Positions 56,762-64,000 of a DNA stretch of 64,000 nucleotides are shown here, in pieces (within the stretch, counting starts at the first letter, position 1; every line of letters begins with the position of its first letter). The stretch is taken from assembly GCA_030442055.1 (NCBI GenBank), contig JAUJEB010000001.1, positions 868,001 to 932,000 on the forward strand, written 5' to 3'. Below the pieces are notes generated by a model, which saw only the letters and a program-made list of their open reading frames with translations, had not been told where the DNA came from and made no database searches. A program made the translations under genes and the position numbers. The DNA comes from Agaribacillus aureus (GTDB lineage: Bacteria; Bacteroidota; Bacteroidia; Cytophagales; Cyclobacteriaceae).

Positions 56762-57778
56762 ATGAAAATACAGGAAAACGTCTCTCTGAAACCTTTCAAT
56801 ACCTTTGGCATCGATGTAAAAGCCAAATGGTTTTGCTCGTTTGAAAATGAAAATGATGTTATCAATTTGCTATCCAATGACCGGTATCGTGAGGAGAAAA
56901 AATTAATTCTGGGTGGTGGAAGTAATTTATTATTCACCTCCGATTTTGACGGACTGGTGATGAAAAATGATATCAGGGGCATTGACAAATTAAAAGAAGA
57001 TGAAAATCACGTGTGGCTTCGAATAGGTGCAGGGGAAAACTGGCATGAATTCGTTTTGTATTGCATCAGCAATGGTTGGGCCGGCGTGGAAAATTTGTCC
57101 CTTATTCCCGGCACGGTAGGTGCCGCCCCCATGCAAAACATCGGTGCCTACGGCGTAGAAATAAAAGAGGTATTCGAATCGTTGGAAGCCATTCATATTA
57201 AGGACAAAACCGTCAAAACTTTCTCCAACGAAGATTGCCGGTTTGGATATCGCGAAAGCTATTTCAAGAAAGAAGGCAAGGGGCAATATATTATTACCAG
57301 CGTAACGCTGAAATTATCTAAACAACCGGCATTTAATGTATCATATGGGGCCATTGCCCAAACCCTGGAGGAATCCGGCGTGCAGAAACTGAGCATTAAA
57401 GCCGTCAGTGATGCCGTAATTCATATACGGCAAAGCAAGCTACCGGATCCCAAAAACATAGGCAATGCGGGCAGCTTTTTTAAAAATCCCACCATCGACT
57501 TTATAGACTTTGAACAATTGAAAATCCAGTTTCCGGGTATGCCAGGTTATGAACAGCCTGAAAATACCATCAAAGTGCCTGCCGGTTGGCTGATTGAACA
57601 ATGCGGTTGGAAAGGCAAGACACTCGGTCAGATTGGTGTACACAAGCACCAGGCGTTGGTGCTGGTTAACTACGGCGAAGGGAAAGGTGGCGATATCAGG
57701 GATCTTGCCCGGGAAATAAAAAAATCCGTGGCGCGAAAATTTGGTATCGTAATAGAGGAAGAGGTAAATGTGGTATAG
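56762..57778 (+). CDS. murB: UDP-N-acetylenolpyruvoylglucosamine reductase
   Basis: This 338-aa FAD enzyme reduces UDP-GlcNAc-enolpyruvate to UDP-MurNAc in peptidoglycan synthesis. It has NVSLKPFNTFGIDVKAKW, the FAD loop LILGGGSNLLF, SLIPGTVGAAPMQNIGAYG with RFGYRESYFK (catalytic region), and a third domain with GNAGSFFKNP and GWKGKTLGQIGVHKHQALVL. Length and motif order match the E. coli-type (I) enzyme. It is a housekeeping gene, 70 bases after the kinase gene. Confidence 0.96.
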   Translation: MKIQENVSLKPFNTFGIDVKAKWFCSFENENDVINLLSNDRYREEKKLILGGGSNLLFTSDFDGLVMKNDIRGIDKLKEDENHVWLRIGAGENWHEFVLYCISNGWAGVENLSLIPGTVGAAPMQNIGAYGVEIKEVFESLEAIHIKDKTVKTFSNEDCRFGYRESYFKKEGKGQYIITSVTLKLSKQPAFNVSYGAIAQTLEESGVQKLSIKAVSDAVIHIRQSKLPDPKNIGNAGSFFKNPTIDFIDFEQLKIQFPGMPGYEQPENTIKVPAGWLIEQCGWKGKTLGQIGVHKHQALVLVNYGEGKGGDIRDLAREIKKSVARKFGIVIEEEVNVV

Positions 57779-57893
57779 GGTAGCTGCTGCTGGTGGTTGA
57801 TAAATCTAATCTTATGTTATAATGGCCTCCGCAGACGCAAGACCCTCCAAAACCAATTTATATTGTTTTGGGCTATGCCCAGTCAGCGCTCAT

Positions 57894-58376
57894 TTAAATC
57901 ATATGCGTAATGTTCTCTAAATTGCCATGGTATTTTTCCACCTCAACGCCAAATCTCAACAAAAAATCCACCCCTTCATCACTGGAAATACCTTTGTATT
58001 CCGCATAAGACTTCAGGTAAATAACCTTTTTGACCCCCATGGTATAAATAATGCGTGAACAGGCCAGGCAGGGAGACAAGGTGACATACATAGTAGCCCC
58101 TTCGACGGAAGTTTTATTTTTAACAGCATACAACAAAGCATTTTGTTCTGCGTGAATGGCCAGTGAACAGCCTCCTTTTGAGTCGCGCGGGCAACCATCC
58201 TCAGGCCATTCGTCATCGCAATTGTGAGTGCCGGCCGGAGGCCCGTTGTAGCCGATCGAAATTATTCTTGTATCTCTAGCCAGTACCGCCCCCACATGAC
58301 GCTTAATGCAATGTGATCTTTTTGCCAGGTTTACCGCCAATTCCATATAAATATCATCAAACTTTGGCCTGCTCAT
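57894..58376 (-). CDS. dCMP deaminase family protein
   Basis: This 160-aa protein has the zinc motif HAEQNALLYA (about residue 75) and SPCLACSRIIY (about 105), with GYNGPPAGTHNCDDEWPED before them. This is the ComEB/dCMP deaminase pattern; it turns dCMP into dUMP for dTMP synthesis. Additional Cys/His (CPRDSKGGC) may bind a second zinc. The gene is monocistronic. Confidence 0.93.
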   Translation of the reverse strand: MSRPKFDDIYMELAVNLAKRSHCIKRHVGAVLARDTRIISIGYNGPPAGTHNCDDEWPEDGCPRDSKGGCSLAIHAEQNALLYAVKNKTSVEGATMYVTLSPCLACSRIIYTMGVKKVIYLKSYAEYKGISSDEGVDFLLRFGVEVEKYHGNLENITHMI

Positions 58377-58472
58377 AACGTTAATTGAAAAGTTGCTCTA
58401 AATAAATATTCAAATTTGGGATAAATAATCTTTAAATTTAAAGTATTTTGAGGCAAACATGTTGCTGATAAA

Positions 58473-59006
58473 ATGAAAAGTTTTGTTTGGGTTACGGTAT
58501 TCATCATAATGTTGTCAGGTATTTTTGACGCCCTGGCACAAAATGCGCTACCGCCACAACCTAGCCCCAATGCCATTTCCACGCTCAAATATGAGGGGAC
58601 CTACATAAAGATCACCTATTGCCGGCCGCATCAAAGAGGAAGAACTGTTTTTGGCGGTATGATACCATATGGAAAAGTTTGGAGAACCGGCGCCAATGAA
58701 GCAACGGAACTGACCATCACCAGGGATATCCTTATCGGTGGCAAAAAATTATCCGCCGGAACTTATTCTGTATTTACGATTCCCTATCCCGACGAATGGA
58801 TTGTTATCATTAACCGTGAGGTTGGACAGTGGGGTGCTTACGAATATAACAAGGACCAGGATGTCCTGAGATTTTCCGTTCCCGTAGCAGTTTCAAATAT
58901 CCACCATGAACCTTTTACCATAGAATTTGAACAAAAGGAAAAAATCACCAACCTGTTAATGCAATGGGATCGGACCAAAGTTATTATACCTATTCGCTTC
59001 CTGTGA
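58473..59006 (+). CDS. exported DUF2911 family protein
   Basis: This 177-aa protein has a signal peptide (VFIIMLSGIFDALAQ). The DUF2911 core has ITYCRPHQRGRTVFGGMIPY, GKVWRTGANEATELTITRDI, GTYSVFTIPYPDEWIVIIN and WGAYEYNKDQDVLRF. The family is common in Bacteroidota, has no known function, and is predicted to be periplasmic. It starts 34 bases upstream of nothing conserved on the minus strand and 17 bases before the AraC-type regulator on the same strand. Confidence 0.92.
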   Translation: MKSFVWVTVFIIMLSGIFDALAQNALPPQPSPNAISTLKYEGTYIKITYCRPHQRGRTVFGGMIPYGKVWRTGANEATELTITRDILIGGKKLSAGTYSVFTIPYPDEWIVIINREVGQWGAYEYNKDQDVLRFSVPVAVSNIHHEPFTIEFEQKEKITNLLMQWDRTKVIIPIRFL

Positions 59007-59022
59007 AAAACAAGTTACAGTT

Positions 59023-60105
59023 ATGGATGCTGCCGTAAATTCCTGGACTTTCATTTTCTTATTTGCCGCTGCCCAGGGTCTTTTTCTGGCCGTCTTGATA
59101 CTCACCTTAAATAAGGGCGTTAAACTGGCTAATCATGTGCTCGCAGCCATCATCTTGCTTTTTTCATTATCGCTGGTATACTACGTGGCGTTCTGGACGG
59201 GATATGAAAATCACCTGCATCCCATCATCTCGCTTCCGCTGTCGTTTGTATGGCTATTCGGCCCATTGCTACTTTTTTATTTTAAAGCTTTAAATGGGAG
59301 CAAGCCAAAACAAGACTGGTTATGGCACTTTTTACCTTTCGGGTTGGCATTCTTTAATCGCCTTGTAAATATATTTGATCTTCAGTCGCTATTTGGCTTG
59401 CCATCGTTTTCGGCCTCCGGCACTATGATTTATGACCTGTTGATTACACTTCAGTTAGTGCATTTATTTTCTTACGCCGTTGCCATCAATACCTATCAAC
59501 AAAAGCATATCTTTCCAAAAAACATCAGCAACACACAGCGCCGGTGGCTAAGACGTATCAGCTTATTTTATATTGGGTTTTGTTTGAGCTATTCCTCTTA
59601 TTACTTGCTGGTTTGGTCCGGGATGTTAAAAATTGAATACGACTATATTATTTCGCTGGTCATGTCAATTTTCATTTATATGACGGGATATTTTGGGTTT
59701 AAAAACCCTGAAATACTGCAAGAGATAGCGCATACAGTGAAATATGAAAAATCGAGTCTGGGCAAAAGTGCCTCTGAAACCCTGGTAAACAAATTGCTAT
59801 TTTATATGGATCATTACCAACCGTATACCAATAGCGAATTAAAACTAACCGAACTGGCAAATCAACTGGACACATCTCCACACCATCTATCCCAGGTTAT
59901 TAACCAGAATCTCCGGCAAAATTTTTCCGATTTTATAAATAATTACCGCATCAGACATGCGAAAATATTGCTAAAGCAACAGGACAACAGCCGGGAAAAA
60001 ATCATCAACATCGCCTATGACAGCGGCTTCAACAATAAGGTCTCTTTCAATACCGCTTTCAAGAAATTCGAAGGTGTCTCCCCTTCTGTGTTTCGTAAAA
60101 AGTAA
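59023..60105 (+). CDS. AraC-type regulator with multi-helix membrane N-terminus
   Basis: This 360-aa protein has about seven membrane helices in residues 1-230 (e.g. FIFLFAAAQGLFLAVLILTL, VLAAIILLFSLSLVYYVAFW, IISLVMSIFIYMTGYFGF). The AraC DNA-binding domain is at about 255-360, with LTELANQLDTSPHHLSQVIN and IAYDSGFNNKVSFNTAFKKF. It probably senses a membrane or periplasmic signal and acts on DNA at the membrane. It follows the DUF2911 gene closely, and two small exported protein genes follow it. Confidence 0.92.
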   Translation: MDAAVNSWTFIFLFAAAQGLFLAVLILTLNKGVKLANHVLAAIILLFSLSLVYYVAFWTGYENHLHPIISLPLSFVWLFGPLLLFYFKALNGSKPKQDWLWHFLPFGLAFFNRLVNIFDLQSLFGLPSFSASGTMIYDLLITLQLVHLFSYAVAINTYQQKHIFPKNISNTQRRWLRRISLFYIGFCLSYSSYYLLVWSGMLKIEYDYIISLVMSIFIYMTGYFGFKNPEILQEIAHTVKYEKSSLGKSASETLVNKLLFYMDHYQPYTNSELKLTELANQLDTSPHHLSQVINQNLRQNFSDFINNYRIRHAKILLKQQDNSREKIINIAYDSGFNNKVSFNTAFKKFEGVSPSVFRKK

Positions 60106-60231
60106 TATGTCTCCAAACTGATGAGCGGCATTAAATGAAACCAATTGATCTCTTTCGGTAAAATTTTATAGGATTTATCCGGTCACCTAAAAAAAAATAT
60201 GATATTGATCCAAACCAAAAAAGGATCAGTC

Positions 60232-60741
60232 ATGAAAAAACACTTAATTCTGTTAATCACCATCTTTTATCATTTTTCAACGTATGCACAAGAAGAGGAA
60301 GCCTCAGCGGCCTTTGACTTTTGGGTTGGCAAATGGACATTGACCTGGGATGAAGGTAACGGCAGCATTGGAAAAGCTACTAATAACATCGTTAAAATAC
60401 TGGACGATAAAGTGATCCAGGAAAACTTTGAAATTTTGGAAGGTGCCCAAAAAGGGTTTAAGGGTACAAGTATATCCGTGTACAATCCAAAAACCAAGCA
60501 GTGGCACCAGGCCTGGGCTGATAATCAGGGTTCCTACTTTGACTTTACAGGCGCCATTGAGGGTGATAAAAAAATATTCAAAACCCGCATGATTGAAAAA
60601 GAGGGCAAAAAAATCATCCGAAGAATGGTATTCTATAACATACAAAAAGAGCGCATGACCTGGGATTGGGAAGGCTCCGAAGACGGTGGAAAGAGCTGGA
60701 AGCTTCTCTGGCGTATTAATTACAAAAAGGTCAATGAATAA
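60232..60741 (+). CDS. exported protein, DUF1579-like lipocalin-type fold
   Basis: The frame is open from an ATG at 60199, but the ATG at 60232 gives a clean signal peptide (MKKHLILLITIFYHFSTYAQ). The mature part has FDFWVGKWTLTWDEGNGSIG, ISVYNPKTKQWHQAWADNQG and WDWEGSEDGGKSWKLLWRIN, which fit DUF1579-type beta barrels. It is short (169 aa). It overlaps the next gene by 8 bases, so the two are probably co-translated. Confidence 0.8.
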   Translation: MKKHLILLITIFYHFSTYAQEEEASAAFDFWVGKWTLTWDEGNGSIGKATNNIVKILDDKVIQENFEILEGAQKGFKGTSISVYNPKTKQWHQAWADNQGSYFDFTGAIEGDKKIFKTRMIEKEGKKIIRRMVFYNIQKERMTWDWEGSEDGGKSWKLLWRINYKKVNE

Positions 60742-61195
60742 ATTAGCCATTAGTATCGCAGTAATTGTATCACTCAGTGGGTCGCTGGGAGATGCAGCAT
60801 TATTTGGCCAATCCAGGTTGGATTTGCTGAAAGAGGCTTTTTCTTCTTTTAACCAGGCATTTGTAGCTGCCGACGTTGGCAAATTAACGTTATTGGTCAC
60901 TGATAACTATACCCACACCAATCAAAACCATCCTCCTATTGATAAGACAACATGGTTTGATTACATCCGCAAACGCCGCCGAAAAATTGAGGATAAAATA
61001 TTAAAAATTGATACCTATGACCTCTCGGAAGTCGATTACCAACTCAATGAAAACACCGCGGTCATTACCGGTGTGGTACAATCAACCGGCACCGATGCCG
61101 GTATGCCATTTACCGTAAGGGTAAGATTTACCCAAACCTGGGTGTTGATTGACAACCAATGGAAAAGAGCTGCCTTTCAAGACGCCAAGCTCTAA
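60734..61195 (+). CDS. exported NTF2-like (DUF4440-type) protein
   Basis: This protein has about 153 aa from the ATG at 60734 (MNKLAISIAVIVSLSGSLGD); the frame is open from 60686, but that would lose the signal peptide. The core has FNQAFVAADVGKLTLLVTDN, YTHTNQNHPPIDKTTWFDYI and FTQTWVLIDNQWKRAAFQ, the SnoaL/NTF2 cone fold used for small-molecule binding or as enzymes. It is coupled to the preceding DUF1579-like gene. Confidence 0.8.
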   Translation: MNKLAISIAVIVSLSGSLGDAALFGQSRLDLLKEAFSSFNQAFVAADVGKLTLLVTDNYTHTNQNHPPIDKTTWFDYIRKRRRKIEDKILKIDTYDLSEVDYQLNENTAVITGVVQSTGTDAGMPFTVRVRFTQTWVLIDNQWKRAAFQDAKL

Positions 61196-61297
61196 ATGCA
61201 ATTAACGCGTCATTTTAAACCATAGGTATCACCCACCACACCAGACAGGACAGGTCCTGGCAACATCAACTATTTTTCGTCTTAAAATATGTGCAGC

Positions 61298-62455
61298 CTA
61301 TCCGCCATAGGTAATACGGTAGATAACCCCGGATTTATCATCCGACAACAGCATGGAGCCATCGGGCATAAACAGCAGGTCTACGGGCCTCCCCCAGGCA
61401 TCCTGGGCCTCATGATCCAACCAACCTTCGGCAAAGGTTTCGTAGCCCACCGCCTTATTTTCCTGTAATTTTACCATGGTTATCCTGTAGCCGCTTTTCT
61501 TTGACCGGTTCCAACTACCATGTTCCGCAATAAATACGTGTTTTCTATATTCTTCGGGGAACATAGTGCCATTATAAAACTTTAATCCCAGAGGAGCTAC
61601 GTGAGCCCCGAGGTTCTGAGCGGGCAGTGTGAAGTCTTCACAAGGGCGTTTGTCACCAAATTCGGGATCTTTAATAGTACCACCGTGGCAATAAGGGTAG
61701 CCAAAGTGCATGCCTTTTTTGGGTGCGCGATTTAATTCACAAGGTGGCATATCGTCTCCCAGCATATCCCGGCCATTGTCGGTGAACCACATTTCCTTGG
61801 TATCCGGGTGCCAGGTAAACCCCACGGAGTTTCTTACCCCTCTCGCAAAGATTTCCAGACCGGAGCCATCCGGATTCATCCTGGTGATGGTGGCGAAAAT
61901 CTCATCTTCAGATTCACAAATATTGCAGGGAGCACCTACCGGAATATAAAGTTTGCCGTCCGGGCCAAAAGCGATATATTTCCACCCATGGTGTTTTTTG
62001 GTTGGATATTGGTCATAAATTACCTCGGGTTTGGGAGGATTATCCAGGTGAGACTCAATGTCTTTAAACCGAAGGACTCTGCTTACCTCTGCCACATAAA
62101 GATCTCCATCTTTAAATGCCACGCCATTAGGCATTGTTAAACCCGTGGTGATGGTAAATTTTTTATCAACTTTAAAATCCCCGTCAGTATCTTGTAATGC
62201 ATAGACCTTGTCTTTTCCCCGGTTTCCGACAAACAGTGTACCATTTGGTGACAGACAAATTGAACGCGCGTTTTCTACGTCTGTAGCGTAAATGCTAATC
62301 TTAAAACCCTCCGGAAGTTTTATTTTATCAAGATTCTCGGCGGCCTTCTTTCCTTTTTTATCATCACCCCCCGTATTGGCGCACGAAAAAAACGGAAAAG
62401 CAATGAGCGCCAGAAATAATATGGCGTTGGTTATTCTAAGGTTCATAGGAGTCAT
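61298..62455 (-). CDS. sorbosone dehydrogenase-like lipoprotein
   Basis: This 385-aa protein has a lipoprotein signal (LALIAFPFFSC). M4 (62446) may be the true start. The beta-propeller has LPEGFKISIYATDVENARSI, LTMPNGVAFKDGDLYVAEVS, NSVGFTWHPDTKEMWFTDNG and HVFIAEHGSWNRSKKSGYRI. Members oxidise sugars with PQQ or act as non-enzymatic propellers. Cysteine pairs (CNICESED, YCHGG) are present. Unlike 29326-30744 it has no cytochrome domain. Confidence 0.88.
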   Translation of the reverse strand: MTPMNLRITNAILFLALIAFPFFSCANTGGDDKKGKKAAENLDKIKLPEGFKISIYATDVENARSICLSPNGTLFVGNRGKDKVYALQDTDGDFKVDKKFTITTGLTMPNGVAFKDGDLYVAEVSRVLRFKDIESHLDNPPKPEVIYDQYPTKKHHGWKYIAFGPDGKLYIPVGAPCNICESEDEIFATITRMNPDGSGLEIFARGVRNSVGFTWHPDTKEMWFTDNGRDMLGDDMPPCELNRAPKKGMHFGYPYCHGGTIKDPEFGDKRPCEDFTLPAQNLGAHVAPLGLKFYNGTMFPEEYRKHVFIAEHGSWNRSKKSGYRITMVKLQENKAVGYETFAEGWLDHEAQDAWGRPVDLLFMPDGSMLLSDDKSGVIYRITYGG

Positions 62456-62689
62456 GGTTAAATCCGGTAGTTAAACAACAATAAATATAGTTACAATAAA
62501 CCGATTTACGCAGTATATTTAAATATCTCAGCTACTTTATGGCTACATAATGGAACCTAAATTGGAAAGGCAGGGGAATTATTGGCCAAAAAATCTTTAA
62601 AATCTGGCCTCTGATAGCGGGCAAAGTGATCTTCTCACAAGTAAATTATCATCTTGTGTAAATAAATTAAGCCCTAATACAACCATCCA

Positions 62690-63151
62690 TTACCAGGTGG
62701 TATTCTTGATATCTCTAATGGCTTTTAGAATATCTCGCCGACTTACCTGCCCCATCAACCTTCCGTGTTCATTTACTACCGGAAACTTTCTGAAGTTGGT
62801 GGTCAGAAACTCGTTGGCAACATCCAGTATGTCACTATCGATAGAGATTGTTTTAACTACCGCCGACATATAATCAGACACCCGCTTGTCCTCATAAGGC
62901 AGGTTGTTGTACGCGCTATCAATGATGAGCCTCAGGCAATCCTTTTCAGTAAGCATACCAACAATTTTTCTTTCGGCGTCCAATACCGGTACCCCAGTTA
63001 CCTTAAAGTTTAATAAAACATCAATGGCCTCGTTGATTGTCAACTCAGGTTGTAGCGTAACTTCATCGGTTGCCATATACTGACTTACCTCCGGAAAGGA
63101 CATCAATTTGGAAGAAGCCGGGTTTTCTGCCTTTCTTGGTGTGAAATTCAT
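62690..63151 (-). CDS. CBS-domain-pair protein
   Basis: This 153-aa protein has two CBS motifs. The first is at about residues 30-85 (TINEAIDVLLNFKVTGVPVL, KIVGMLTEKDCLRLI) and the second at about 90-150 (ILDVANEFLTTNFRKFPVVN, RLMGQVSRRDILKAI). CBS pairs bind adenine nucleotides and regulate a partner. No partner is adjacent, so this is a free-standing sensor module. Confidence 0.93.
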   Translation of the reverse strand: MNFTPRKAENPASSKLMSFPEVSQYMATDEVTLQPELTINEAIDVLLNFKVTGVPVLDAERKIVGMLTEKDCLRLIIDSAYNNLPYEDKRVSDYMSAVVKTISIDSDILDVANEFLTTNFRKFPVVNEHGRLMGQVSRRDILKAIRDIKNTTW

Positions 63152-64000
63152 AGCAATAATATTTAGGTATGTTTATTTATATGAACGGAAACAACATTCG
63201 CCTCAGACCTCAGCTGGCCCGGGACTTATCGTACTAACTCCCGTAAACTATAAAATATACAAAAATTCTGGCTCTTTTCCAAAATTACGTCAGGTGACGA
63301 TTAGAAAAATACTATGGCCTAAAAGCGAATAACCCTGACATAAATGGCTTTATGCAGGGTTATTGGGAAACGAAATTAATTAACCGGTTATAAACAACCA
63401 ATCCAACTAATTCAACGATTAATTAGGTTCTTTTTTCCCACCTCTTCGCTTATTATACAACCTTAAATAAAACTCCAACCTGTAATCCAACACACCAGAT
63501 ATCCAACTTCTCCTTACGGCGGGCAATAAATTGTGAACCTAATTCACACATAGAAACTTAAGATATTTAAAATCTCCCTTATCAATCATTTGAAACTCTC
63601 GACTTTTACACTCTCAATCTCTTTCTGAAATCTTCTTATTTTTAAATATCTAATTCAAAGTAAAGGCATAATATAATTATATTTGCTTATAATCGGTAAG
63701 CTAAGTTAGTTACTTGCTGATTTGTACTTTTTTATCGGTAAACAGATATTCAGGAATTTGTTATCACCATTTGATAATTACTATTTTGTTTAGTCCTGAC
63801 AAAGTATGAGCAGCAATCAAACTCAGGTGCTCCGAATAGACATCGTCGCTGAATCACCGTGATGGCATCACTAAATGGGGATAACATGGTGAAATTAATG
63901 GTAAATTGAAAAATAAAGAAAATAGTCTGGGCGTTTGTATGATCAGGAATAGGCGCTAATTGCCTAAAATCCCATAAATCACCACGTCAAGGCTAAAAAA
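63152..64000. other. non-coding region at window end
   Basis: These 849 AT-rich bases have no convincing frame; short frames here lack start context or protein-like composition. The region contains the near-perfect hairpin at 63328-63364. No tRNA, repeat array or mobile element was recognised. A gene may begin past the window. Confidence 0.6.
63328..63364. repeat. 16-bp hairpin in non-coding DNA
   Basis: AATAACCCTG (63328-63337) pairs with CAGGGTTATT (63355-63364), and inner CATAAA pairs with TTTATG around a TGGC loop, with one bulged A. No T-run follows on the plus strand, and only a T4 follows on the minus strand. It could be a weak terminator for a small RNA or a REP-like element. Confidence 0.5.

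Overview
The window reads as a chromosomal segment of a Bacteroidota species, most likely Cytophagia and Fulvivirga-like. The grounds are a TonB receptor with a carboxypeptidase-like N-terminus, a giant hybrid two-component sensor over a mannan locus, paired FtsX-type permeases beside an NtrC-type system, TPR-HTH regulators, a grasp-with-spasm peptide cluster, A-rich translation starts without clear Shine-Dalgarno sequences, and moderate GC. No rRNA, tRNA, CRISPR array, transposase or integrase was found.

Layout. 1-6.0 kb: the 5' part of a TonB receptor, a small Cys-motif protein, an ECF sigma factor with two followers, and a serine hydrolase. 6.1-18.4 kb: the most distinctive region, a duplicated ribosomally made peptide locus of the grasp-with-spasm type. 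It has two ATP-grasp ligases, two SPASM proteins, two small unassigned proteins that each overlap a SPASM gene, four KGG-leader precursor peptides (two of 54 aa or less), an HlyD adaptor, a divergent C39-peptidase ABC exporter and a TPR-HTH regulator. Paired GTCTAC half-sites with an 11-bp period lie at the hlyD/exporter divergent promoter and after the exporter, a related hairpin lies before the precursors, and a weaker pair lies upstream of a truncated globin gene. 18.5-20.1 kb: two truncated-globin-like proteins, one a lipoprotein and one cytoplasmic, on either side of a small membrane-anchored protein. 20.3-29.0 kb: a beta-mannan locus (GH26 mannanase, exported AGE-family epimerase, GH130 phosphorylase, hybrid sensor) in which the expected sugar symporter survives only as a C-terminal remnant.

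29.3-37.6 kb: a cytochrome c/PQQ-type dehydrogenase; a cyclotransferase-like protein coupled to a TPR membrane protein; and a tightly packed module of a cNMP-domain histidine kinase, a receiver-flavoprotein fusion and a UBP-type zinc finger. 37.6-48.8 kb: a sulfatase, a repeat-rich basic exported protein, PBP1A, FabH, a glycosyltransferase with a polysaccharide deacetylase, an M20 amidohydrolase and small hypotheticals. 48.9-56.7 kb: two FtsX/MacB-type permeases reading away from an NtrC-type regulator and its kinase, with a near-consensus sigma-54 promoter in front of the permeases. 56.8-63.2 kb: MurB, dCMP deaminase, a DUF2911 protein, an AraC-type membrane regulator, two small exported proteins, a sugar-dehydrogenase-like lipoprotein and a CBS protein. 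The last 850 bases show no gene.

All family names are from motif recognition by eye; no database search was run.
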